From contig CALKIU010000088.1 in NCBI GenBank assembly GCA_937995745.1, positions 1 through 23,924 on the forward strand: a stretch of 23,924 nt of DNA, in the 5' to 3' direction. The notes below the pieces were generated by a model. That model was not told where the DNA came from, did not search any database, and saw only the letters and a program-made list of their open reading frames with translations. Made by a program: the position numbers and the translations under genes. The first letter of the stretch is position 1; each line of letters begins with the position of its first letter. Positions 1 through 6,241 of the stretch are shown in pieces. The DNA comes from an uncultured Bacillaceae bacterium. GTDB lineage: Bacteria; Bacillota; Bacilli; Bacillales; Cytobacillaceae.

Positions 1-31
1 TTTGTCCAAAATATACGGCAATTTGGACAAA
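1..31. repeat. Palindromic hairpin element, copy 1
   Basis: A perfect 10-bp inverted repeat, TTTGTCCAAA (1-10) and TTTGGACAAA (22-31), encloses an 11-nt loop. It is not followed by a T-run on the + strand. A second copy of the same arms lies 22 nt downstream, and a related stem forms the terminator after spmB (14752-14788). It may be the end of the transcription unit upstream of the window or a dispersed palindromic element. Confidence 0.7.
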
Positions 32-53
32 CCCCCGTTAGAACTGAAGCGCT

Positions 54-92
54 TTGTCCAAAATAGGGGTGTAATTTGGACAACCTTTTTTT
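54..92 (+). terminator. Palindromic hairpin copy 2, likely intrinsic terminator
   Basis: TTGTCCAAA (54-62) and TTTGGACAA (75-83) form a 9-bp stem with a 12-nt loop. CC and seven T residues follow (86-92). The arms are the same as in copy 1 at 1-31. It probably ends the transcript of the gene upstream of the window and insulates dacF. Positions 93-291 between it and dacF hold no gene; any forespore promoter there is too weak to assign. Confidence 0.65.
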
Positions 93-291
93 GTTTATAA
101 AAGAATCGTTGCCGGCTGCACCGGTTTCTGCGTTCTCTCAAGCACTGTCTTAATCCTGTATCAAAAATAACGGCCTTCATCTGTATATTTTTTTAATTAA
201 TGGATCAAAATGGATATTGGTTGTTTTTTTGAATATAGGAAGTTTATGGAAATCCTCTGTGCAACATACAACATGGAATGGAGGCGCTGTT

Positions 292-1467
292 GTGAGAAAA
301 AGACTGCTTGCAATCAGTTTTATATGCATGTTGGGAATATATATGGCGGCTCCGGCAGCTATTGCCGGGGCAAAGAACCAAGTTCCGTTGGCAAAAGAAG
401 CAAAATCGGCCATTTTGATTGAACGGGACACGGGGACTGTCTTGTTTGAGAAAAACAGCCATGAACCGCTTCCTCCGGCAAGCATGACAAAAATCATGAC
501 CATGCTCCTGATTATGGAAGCATTGGAGGAAGGCAAATTAAGGCTGGATGAAAAAGTCCGCACGAGCGAATATGCCGCATCGATGGGCGGTTCGCAAATT
601 TTCTTGGAGCCCGGCGAAGAAATGACCGTTGATGAACTGCTGCGCGGAATTGCCATCGCTTCCGCCAACGACGCTTCAGTTGCCATGGCCGAAAGAATTG
701 CCGGCTCAGAAGAAGCGTTTGTTGAAAAAATGAACGAAAAAGCGAAGGAATTGGGGTTAAAAAATACCGTATTTACCAATTCCACCGGATTGCCTGATGA
801 AGGGCATTACAGCACGGCCCATGATATGGCCGTCATTGCCAAAGAATTGTTAAAGTACAAAGATATTACAAAATATACGGGCATGTACGAATCCTATCTC
901 CGTGAAAATACGGATAAAAAGTTTTGGCTTGTCAACACAAACCGGCTGGTGAAATTTTATCCGGGAGTTGACGGTTTAAAAACGGGATATACGAGGGAAG
1001 CGAAATACTGTTTGACGGCCACGGCGCAAAAGAACGGAATGAGAGTCATCGCCGTTGTATTCGGCGTTCCCACATCAAAAGAGCGCAACGCTGAAGTGGC
1101 AAAAATGTTTGACTACGCTTTTAACCAGTATGAGACGCATCCCTTATATGAAAGAAATACATCTTTGGGTCAAGTGCCGGTGAGCAAAGGGGATAAAAAG
1201 AAAGTGGACGCCGTGACGAGCGAACCGGTATCCATTTTGACGAAGAAGGGCGAAGATCCCAAAAAGGTCAAAGAGGAAATTGTTTTGAAAAAGAATGTAA
1301 AAGCCCCTCTTAAAAAAGGAGAACAAATTGGCACCCTTAAGCTTGTCAAAGACGGTAAAACGATTTCGGAAAGCCCGCTCGTTGCCAAAGAAGATGTGAA
1401 AAAGGCAAATTGGTGGATTTTGTTTAAAAAATCATTCGGCATGTTCACAAGAGCGGGGGAAAAATAA
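292..1467 (+). CDS. dacF: D-alanyl-D-alanine carboxypeptidase DacF (sporulation penicillin-binding protein)
   Basis: 391 residues. This serine-type DD-carboxypeptidase (peptidase S11 family) trims the terminal D-Ala of peptidoglycan stem peptides and affects spore cortex cross-linking. Residues 1-25 form a signal peptide (basic MRKR, hydrophobic core, AIA-type cleavage site). The three catalytic motifs are intact: SMTK with S64 and K67, SAN at 124-126, and KTG at 230-232. The last residues (WWILFKKSFGMF) look like the amphipathic membrane anchor of this family. I chose the GTG at 292 because GGAGG (280-284) lies 7 nt upstream and the signal peptide starts there; an upstream in-frame start would add about 25 unlikely residues. 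It stands directly before spoIIAA, as in B. subtilis, where it is expressed in the forespore; that expression is inferred here, not seen. Confidence 0.95.
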   Translation: MRKRLLAISFICMLGIYMAAPAAIAGAKNQVPLAKEAKSAILIERDTGTVLFEKNSHEPLPPASMTKIMTMLLIMEALEEGKLRLDEKVRTSEYAASMGGSQIFLEPGEEMTVDELLRGIAIASANDASVAMAERIAGSEEAFVEKMNEKAKELGLKNTVFTNSTGLPDEGHYSTAHDMAVIAKELLKYKDITKYTGMYESYLRENTDKKFWLVNTNRLVKFYPGVDGLKTGYTREAKYCLTATAQKNGMRVIAVVFGVPTSKERNAEVAKMFDYAFNQYETHPLYERNTSLGQVPVSKGDKKKVDAVTSEPVSILTKKGEDPKKVKEEIVLKKNVKAPLKKGEQIGTLKLVKDGKTISESPLVAKEDVKKANWWILFKKSFGMFTRAGEK

Positions 1468-1564
1468 ATGGATCATTTTGTGAACGAAACCGAAGTTTTC
1501 CGTACGTGAAAATTTTTGTTCAAATTAATTTTTGGGAAGTATTTCCACAAATTGCCGCTAGTTT

Positions 1565-1571
1565 TGTCGAA
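1565..1571 (+). promoter_or_regulatory. Spo0A box upstream of spoIIA
   Basis: TGTCGAA is an exact match to the Spo0A box (TGNCGAA). It ends 2 nt before the sigma-H -35 element of the spoIIA promoter. In B. subtilis, phosphorylated Spo0A activates the sigma-H-dependent spoIIA promoter from such boxes. The seven-base match alone would be weak; its position makes it convincing. Confidence 0.7.
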
Positions 1572-1573
1572 AA

Positions 1574-1603
1574 GAAGGAATAAAAAACCATAACAGCGAA
1601 TAA
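1574..1603 (+). promoter_or_regulatory. Sigma-H promoter of the spoIIA operon
   Basis: The -35 GAAGGAATA (1574-1582) and -10 AGCGAATAA (1595-1603) are separated by 12 nt. Both fit the sigma-H consensus (RNAGGAWWW and RNNGAATWW). Transcription would start near 1609, just before the spoIIAA ribosome binding site AAGGAGG at 1621. This agrees with the known Spo0A/sigma-H control of spoIIA. Confidence 0.85.
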
Positions 1604-1636
1604 GACTCACTATACCAGTGAAGGAGGCAGTGGATA

Positions 1637-1987
1637 GTGAGTCTTACCGTTGATATGGAATTAATGGGAAATGTCTTATGCATCCGCCTGGGCGGAGAAT
1701 TGGATCACCACACGTCCGGAAATCTGCGGGAACAAATCAATAAGGAAATTGAAGCGAACGATATCCGCCATCTTGTTTTTAATTTAACCGAGTTGTCTTT
1801 TATGGACAGTTCCGGACTTGGCGTCATTCTCGGCAGATACAAGCAAATCAAGCAGCTTCGAGGAGAACTGGTTGTTTGCGGCCTTTCCCCAATCGTTCAC
1901 AGGCTGTTCGAAATGTCAGGATTGTTTAAAATTGTTCAAGTGGAGCCGTCGGAACAAAACGCTTTGAAGAGATTGGGGGTCGCATAA
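1637..1987 (+). CDS. spoIIAA: Anti-sigma F factor antagonist SpoIIAA
   Basis: 116 residues, a STAS-domain protein of the family's usual length. Unphosphorylated SpoIIAA binds SpoIIAB and frees sigma-F in the forespore; SpoIIAB inactivates it by phosphorylation and SpoIIE reactivates it. The phosphorylation site lies in FMDSSGLGV, with the acceptor serine at position 58 as in B. subtilis. The GTG start at 1637 follows AAGGAGG (1621-1627) by 9 nt. It is the first gene of the three-gene operon behind the sigma-H promoter and stops 2 nt before spoIIAB, so translation is probably coupled. Confidence 0.97.
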   Translation: MSLTVDMELMGNVLCIRLGGELDHHTSGNLREQINKEIEANDIRHLVFNLTELSFMDSSGLGVILGRYKQIKQLRGELVVCGLSPIVHRLFEMSGLFKIVQVEPSEQNALKRLGVA

Positions 1988-1989
1988 GG

Positions 1990-2430
1990 ATGAAGAACGA
2001 AATGAAGCTGCAATTTAAGGCATTAAGCGAAAATGAAGCTTTTGCCCGCGTGGCGGTTGCCGCTTTTGTTTCCCAGCTTGATCCGACGATGGATGAATTG
2101 AACGAAATCAAAACCGTTGTTTCCGAGGCCGTGACAAATGCCATTATTCATGGATATGACGAATGTCCGGACGGAATGATTTATATCGAAGCAAAGATTG
2201 ATGACGGCATCGTGGAACTCGTGATAAAAGACGACGGTGCCGGGATTCCTGATATTGAAAAGGCCCGTCAGCCTTTGTTCACCACGAAACCGGAGTTGGA
2301 AAGATCCGGAATGGGTTTTACCATTATGGAAAATTTTGTAGACGAGATAGATATCAAATCCGAACCGGGAAAAGGAACCGTTATTCGGTTAAGGAAGCAT
2401 CTTTCAAACAGTAAAACGCTTTGCAATTAA
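1990..2430 (+). CDS. spoIIAB: Anti-sigma F factor / serine kinase SpoIIAB
   Basis: 146 residues, a GHKL-fold ATPase. With ATP it sequesters sigma-F and phosphorylates SpoIIAA on serine. Visible motifs are the N box SEAVTNAIIHGY (E46, N50), the G1 box DDGAGIPD (81-88) and the ATP-lid/G2 sequence SGMGF (106-110). It begins 2 nt after spoIIAA with only a weak ribosome binding site of its own, which suggests translational coupling and matched stoichiometry. Its stop codon overlaps the sigF Shine-Dalgarno sequence. Confidence 0.97.
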   Translation: MKNEMKLQFKALSENEAFARVAVAAFVSQLDPTMDELNEIKTVVSEAVTNAIIHGYDECPDGMIYIEAKIDDGIVELVIKDDGAGIPDIEKARQPLFTTKPELERSGMGFTIMENFVDEIDIKSEPGKGTVIRLRKHLSNSKTLCN

Positions 2431-2441
2431 GGAGTATTGCC

Positions 2442-3200
2442 ATGGATGTTGAGGTAAGAACCGGTAAAAATGAAGCCTATTTAACGGACGATGAGGTCAA
2501 GGAACTGATTAAAAGAAGCCAACAGGGCGACCAAGAAGCGCGCGATGCACTGGTGCAGAAAAATATGCGCCTTGTCTGGTCGGTTGTGCAGCGGTTTTTG
2601 AACCGGGGCTATGAGGCTGATGACCTTTTTCAAATCGGATGTATCGGTCTTTTGAAATCGGTCGATAAATTTGATCTTTCATACGACGTAAAATTTTCCA
2701 CTTATGCGGTGCCGATGATCATCGGTGAAATTCAGAGATTCATCCGGGACGACGGCACCGTTAAAGTCAGCCGTTCTTTAAAAGAATTGAACAATAAGAT
2801 TCGCAAAGCGAAAGACGAACTTTCGAAAGAATTGGGGCGAATGCCCACGATTCATGAATTGGGCGAGTTTCTCGACATTGACCCGGAGGAAATCATCCTT
2901 GCCCAAGATGCCAACCGAAACCCCGCTTCCATTCATGAAACCGTCTACGAAAATGACGGCGACCCGATCACATTGCTGGATCAAATTGATGATGGCAATG
3001 AAGGGAAATGGTTTGAGCAAATCGCTTTAAAAGAAGCGATAGCCGGGCTTGATGAAAGGGAAAGATTGATTGTTTACTTGCGATATTATAAAGACCAGAC
3101 GCAATCGGAAGTTGCCGAGCGCCTCGGGATATCGCAGGTCCAAGTATCCAGGCTGGAAAAGAAAATACTTTTGCGGATGAAAGAGCATATGGAGAGTTAA
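2442..3200 (+). CDS. sigF: RNA polymerase sporulation sigma factor SigF
   Basis: 252 residues, the first forespore-specific sigma factor. Region 2 carries DLFQIGCIGLLKSVDKFD (61-78) and the -10 recognition stretch ending in IQRFIRDDGTVKVSRS. Region 4 has a helix-turn-helix around QSEVAERLGISQVQVSRLE near the C-terminus. The ATG at 2442 follows AAGGAG (2429-2434) by 7 nt and gives the family's MDVEV start. A possible upstream TTG at 2421 lies inside spoIIAB and is unlikely. Activity is controlled by the two genes before it. A terminator overlaps its last codons. Confidence 0.97.
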   Translation: MDVEVRTGKNEAYLTDDEVKELIKRSQQGDQEARDALVQKNMRLVWSVVQRFLNRGYEADDLFQIGCIGLLKSVDKFDLSYDVKFSTYAVPMIIGEIQRFIRDDGTVKVSRSLKELNNKIRKAKDELSKELGRMPTIHELGEFLDIDPEEIILAQDANRNPASIHETVYENDGDPITLLDQIDDGNEGKWFEQIALKEAIAGLDERERLIVYLRYYKDQTQSEVAERLGISQVQVSRLEKKILLRMKEHMES

Positions 3201-3221
3201 TCATATGGTCTTTTTTTTTTT
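3183..3221 (+). terminator. Intrinsic terminator of the spoIIA operon
   Basis: GAGCATATG (3183-3191) and CATATGGTC (3202-3210) pair over 9 positions with one mismatch and a 10-nt loop, followed by eleven T residues (3211-3221). The stem begins inside the last codons of sigF. The stem is AU-rich, so efficiency may be modest. Confidence 0.6.
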
Positions 3222-3267
3222 GCGTAAAATCATGCCCGTGCGGTGCGAAATGATCCAGTTATTGGGT

Positions 3268-3297
3268 TTATGAAAAAATGCGCCAAGCAACATACTA
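3268..3297 (+). promoter_or_regulatory. Sigma-G-type promoter of spoVAA
   Basis: The -10 CATACTA (3291-3297) is a perfect match to the sigma-G consensus CATWMTA. TTATG (3268-3272) serves as -35 with an 18-nt spacer (consensus GHATR, one mismatch). In B. subtilis the spoVA operon is transcribed by forespore sigma-G, so this site fits in sequence and position. Confidence 0.75.
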
Positions 3298-3333
3298 TGT
3301 TTAGAGAAAATTACGTGCGGGATGTGAATATCT

Positions 3334-3948
3334 TTGGAAAATACGATATACCTGCGTATGTATCACAAAATACAAGTAAATCCCGATAAAGTCGTTTACG
3401 TAAAAGATTTGGCCCAAGTGATCGCCGATGAAAAGAACTGTCATAAGATTTTAAATCTGCCTGTTTACAAAGTGTCCAAAAAAGACCAGAATTTTGTCGT
3501 CATCGATGCGATGCAGGTAATTAATAAGATTTCACAAGTGATAAACGGGGCCAATGTGCAGATGATCGGACCGGCAGAATCTATAGTGGAAATTGTTTTT
3601 CAGAAAAAAAAAGTCTCGTTGCCGTTATTTATTCTAATCTGGATGCTTCTGTTTTTGGGGGCCGCACTAACAATCATATATTTTCATGAAGATGTCAGTA
3701 TGGGCGCCGCCCAGCGGAGAATCTACAAAATGATTACCGGAATCGAGGAAGAGCATCCCCTTCTTTTCCAGATTCCTTATTCAATCGGCCTGGGAGCGGG
3801 TATGATTCTTTTCTTTAATCACTTTTTCCGGAAAAGAATCAATGAAGAACCGAGCCCGATGGAAGTGGAAATGTTCAATTATCAGCAGGACCTGGACCGG
3901 TATGTGATTATGCATGAAAAAGATGAAGGCAAGAATAATCTTTCATGA
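3334..3948 (+). CDS. spoVAA: Stage V sporulation protein AA (SpoVAA)
   Basis: 204 residues. It belongs to the SpoVA system of the spore inner membrane, which moves calcium-dipicolinate into the forespore and releases it during germination; the exact role of SpoVAA is not settled. The N-terminal soluble part is followed by membrane segments at about 94-116 and 146-163, and the family stretches FHEDVSM (118-123), IPYSIGLG and RINEEPSPMEVEMFNY are present. The start is a TTG at 3334: an ATG 12 nt upstream is followed at once by a stop codon. The ribosome binding site is weak (GGGATG). Its stop overlaps the spoVAB start by 4 nt (ATGA). Confidence 0.92.
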   Translation: MENTIYLRMYHKIQVNPDKVVYVKDLAQVIADEKNCHKILNLPVYKVSKKDQNFVVIDAMQVINKISQVINGANVQMIGPAESIVEIVFQKKKVSLPLFILIWMLLFLGAALTIIYFHEDVSMGAAQRRIYKMITGIEEEHPLLFQIPYSIGLGAGMILFFNHFFRKRINEEPSPMEVEMFNYQQDLDRYVIMHEKDEGKNNLS

Positions 3949-4376
3949 CAATCAAACTGCTGTTTGTCATGTTCTTGGGTCTTGCTGCTGGATTGGCGGT
4001 TGGCTCGGGATATGTAGCCTTTCTGGCCGTTTTGGGGATTATTCCCAGGCTCATGCAGTTATCAAAAACCATGGGTATGATCGTTGCTTATGAATGGGCC
4101 GTCATTTTGGGAGCTGTTGCCGGAAGTGTCGGAAGTTTATGGAATTATTCGTTGTCTTTTCCTGCATTCGCTGCAATACCTGTTGGCGCAGCTTGCGGCA
4201 TTTTTGTCGGAATGATGGCGGCAGCACTGACGGAAGTACTGAATGTGTTTCCCATTCTTGCCAAAAGAATCGGTGTCGATGATAAGATCATCATTCTGAT
4301 GATGGCGTTTGTCTTGGGGAAAATTGCCGGTTCTTTGTTTCATTGGTTGTATTTCGACGGCGGACCGTCTTTTTAA
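3945..4376 (+). CDS. spoVAB: Stage V sporulation protein AB (SpoVAB)
   Basis: 143 residues, a small integral membrane protein with about four hydrophobic segments rich in Gly and Ala, close to the B. subtilis length. It belongs to the SpoVA group in the spore inner membrane; its individual function is unknown. It overlaps spoVAA by 4 nt and is translationally coupled. In B. subtilis the next genes would be spoVAC, spoVAD and spoVAE; here spoVAF begins 25 nt downstream instead. Confidence 0.9.
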   Translation: MTIKLLFVMFLGLAAGLAVGSGYVAFLAVLGIIPRLMQLSKTMGMIVAYEWAVILGAVAGSVGSLWNYSLSFPAFAAIPVGAACGIFVGMMAAALTEVLNVFPILAKRIGVDDKIIILMMAFVLGKIAGSLFHWLYFDGGPSF

Positions 4377-4401
4377 AATGATCCGGAAAGGAGCAAGCAA
4401 C

Positions 4402-5892
4402 ATGGCTGCACATACGATGGAAAAAAAGAAAAGGCCCATTCCCCCTTCACCCGCGGAAGTGGAAAAATACATGGAAGAGCGCATTGGATTGGGAGTCAGC
4501 TTTGACCTGGGGGTCCGAAAGATCAAGATTTTCCGCAAAGATGTTCATTTTTATTATGTGAACGGATTGTGCGATACAAATTTTATCATCTATCTTTTAA
4601 AAGAATTGGTGGAGTTGAATGACAAAGAAAAACATTCTCTTCGTCTTTTGAAAGAAATCATCGAAAACAGGATTCTCCACCAATCCGTGGAAACGGTTAA
4701 AACTTTGGACGAGGTTGTCGACCAAGTTTTATCGGGATTAATTGTCATTGTGATGGAAGGGGAAGATGAGGCCTTTGTCATTGATGTACGCGGATATCCG
4801 GGGAGGCAACCGGAGGAACCGGACACGGAAAAATTGATTAGGGGTTCCCGTGACGGTTTTGTTGAAAACATTATCATCAACACGGCCATCACGAGAAGAA
4901 GAATCAGGGATGAACGGCTCCGCTTTGAAATGCTGAAAGTCGGCGAACGCTCAAAAACAGATGTGGCGATTGCCTACATAAAAGATGTGGCCAACCCGGA
5001 ACTTGTCAACATTTTGAGAAAAGAGTTGGAAGCCATTGAAGTGGACGGTTTGACGATGGCTGACAAAGCGGTTGAGGAATTTATCGTCAAACAAGGGTAT
5101 AATCCGTATCCGGTCGTCAGGTATACGGAACGGCCGGATATTGCCGCGACCCACCTGTTGGAAGGGCACGTGCTGATTTATGTTGATACCTCTCCGAGCG
5201 TCATCATCACACCGACAACGTTTTTTCATCACCTTCAACACGTTGAAGAGTACAGGCAATCACCTGCCGTCGGCACTTTTATCAGATGGGTGAGATACCT
5301 CGGGGTGTTTGCGTCCATTTTCCTGCTTCCCGTGTGGCTTTTATATGTGTTGGAGCCCGAACTGCTTCCAGAAAAACTGGAATTTATCGGGCCCAATTCG
5401 AAAACAAAAATTCCGGTTGTCGTGCAGATGTTTCTCGGCGAGTTCGGTTTGCTCTTGTTGAGAATGGCGTCCATTCATACGCCGAATACATTGGCGTCGG
5501 CAATGGGTATTATTGCTGCGGTTTTAATCGGTCAAATAGCCGTTGACGTCGGCTTGTTTGTCCCGGAAGTGATTCTTTACACCGCGGTTTCAGCAATCGG
5601 CGTGTTTTCAACGCCGAGCTATGAATTGGGGATTGCCAACACAATGGTAAAATTGTTTATTTTATTGGCCGTTGCGTTATTTAAATTGCCCGGTTTGGTG
5701 ATTAGCATCACCCTCTATTTGCTGTTTTTGGTAAATATCAGGACATTGAACAGCCCTTATATGTGGCCTTTTATTCCTTTTTATCCAAAATCGTTCTGGC
5801 AGATTCTGATTCGCAATTCCGCCCCCGGTTCGAAAATACGGCCCGGAATTGTGCAATCAAGAAACCGTTACAAACAGCCCCAACTGACTTGA
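4402..5892 (+). CDS. spoVAF: Spore germination protein SpoVAF (GerA-type A subunit family)
   Basis: 496 residues, full length for SpoVAF and related to the A subunits of GerA-type germinant receptors. The soluble N-terminal half carries the family hallmark RGSRDGFVENIIINTAI (147-163). From about residue 296 there is a membrane domain of several helices, including the sequence LGEFGLLLLRMASIHTP, and the C-terminus is basic and Pro-rich. Related proteins are thought to form ion channels in the spore inner membrane that support germination. The ATG at 4402 follows AAAGGAG by 8 nt; an upstream in-frame ATG at 4309 lies inside spoVAB. It follows spoVAB directly, without spoVAC-AD-AE between them. 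Confidence 0.93.
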   Translation: MAAHTMEKKKRPIPPSPAEVEKYMEERIGLGVSFDLGVRKIKIFRKDVHFYYVNGLCDTNFIIYLLKELVELNDKEKHSLRLLKEIIENRILHQSVETVKTLDEVVDQVLSGLIVIVMEGEDEAFVIDVRGYPGRQPEEPDTEKLIRGSRDGFVENIIINTAITRRRIRDERLRFEMLKVGERSKTDVAIAYIKDVANPELVNILRKELEAIEVDGLTMADKAVEEFIVKQGYNPYPVVRYTERPDIAATHLLEGHVLIYVDTSPSVIITPTTFFHHLQHVEEYRQSPAVGTFIRWVRYLGVFASIFLLPVWLLYVLEPELLPEKLEFIGPNSKTKIPVVVQMFLGEFGLLLLRMASIHTPNTLASAMGIIAAVLIGQIAVDVGLFVPEVILYTAVSAIGVFSTPSYELGIANTMVKLFILLAVALFKLPGLVISITLYLLFLVNIRTLNSPYMWPFIPFYPKSFWQILIRNSAPGSKIRPGIVQSRNRYKQPQLT

Positions 5893-6029
5893 GTTTTGCC
5901 GGATATTAAGATGTTGCCAATGTTTTACAAACCCCAAATATTTGTCAAAAAATTTCGATAGCCAAAATGTTCTTCATTGAAGTTTATGTAATCTTGTGAT
6001 AAAGTTATTTAATCAAAAGGCTTTGCCGC

Positions 6030-6077
6030 CTGCTGGGAAACTGTGTTTTCAGTTTGCCCGGCAGCGCTCTTATTTTT
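6030..6077 (+). terminator. Terminator after spoVAF
   Basis: A long stem pairs CTGCTGGGAAACTG (6030-6043) with CAGTTTGCCCGGCAG (6050-6064), with one bulged G and one G-T pair. A T-rich tract TTATTTTTT ends at 6077. The tract starts a few bases after the stem, so it is a slightly irregular intrinsic terminator. It separates the spoVA unit from lysA. Confidence 0.65.
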
Positions 6078-6091
6078 TGGAATGGTTTATT

Positions 6092-6121
6092 GAATGTGAA
6101 AAATTTTAGCAAACATACATT
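6092..6121 (+). promoter_or_regulatory. Candidate promoter of lysA, sporulation-like
   Basis: GAATG (6092-6096) and CATACATT (6114-6121) are separated by 17 nt, which resembles a sigma-G promoter (GHATR, CATWMTA; mismatches in the -10). CATACATT also fits the sigma-E -10 (CATACANT), but I see no sigma-E -35 at the right distance. The overlapping TTGAAT at 6090 could instead be a sigma-A -35. The assignment is uncertain. Confidence 0.35.
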
Positions 6122-6126
6122 GGAAA

Positions 6127-6223
6127 ACAGGGCAGACACCAATGCGGCCGTTTGAACCGGTTAAACATTGGAGCGACGGAAAGAATATGCCGCTTGACGG
6201 ACGGCAGCAACGGTGTCTTTTTT
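6127..6223 (+). ncRNA. Possible structured attenuator leader of lysA
   Basis: GACACC (6135-6140) and GGTGTC (6212-6217) can pair and are followed by six T residues (6218-6223). The CC of the first arm is also needed for a second helix, CCAATG (6139-6144) with CATTGG (6166-6171), so the two helices compete. Further short helices are possible (CCG 6148-6150 with CGG 6158-6160; AGCG 6172-6175 with CGCT 6191-6194). I do not recognise a lysine riboswitch or T-box. Together with the terminator and candidate promoter above, this accounts for the 349-nt gap between spoVAF and lysA. Confidence 0.4.
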
Positions 6224-6241
6224 GCAGAATGGGGGAAGAAC

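Noticed and set aside
183..272. Possible sigma-F or sigma-G promoter elements for dacF (GTATA 183-187 with GGATCAAAAT 202-211; TTATG 244-248 with CATACAA 265-271)
   Set aside because: Spacers (14 and 16 nt) and mismatches are outside the usual limits, and two competing weak sites cannot be told apart by eye.
6127..6223. Lysine riboswitch (L-box) or T-box upstream of lysA
   Set aside because: The region is shorter than an L-box and lacks the conserved motifs I know for it; there is no T-box antiterminator sequence (GGTGGNACCGCG).
6152..6241. Thirty-residue N-terminal extension of LysA from a TTG at 6152
   Set aside because: It has no ribosome binding site, reads through the leader hairpin, and the ATG at 6242 gives the exact family length.
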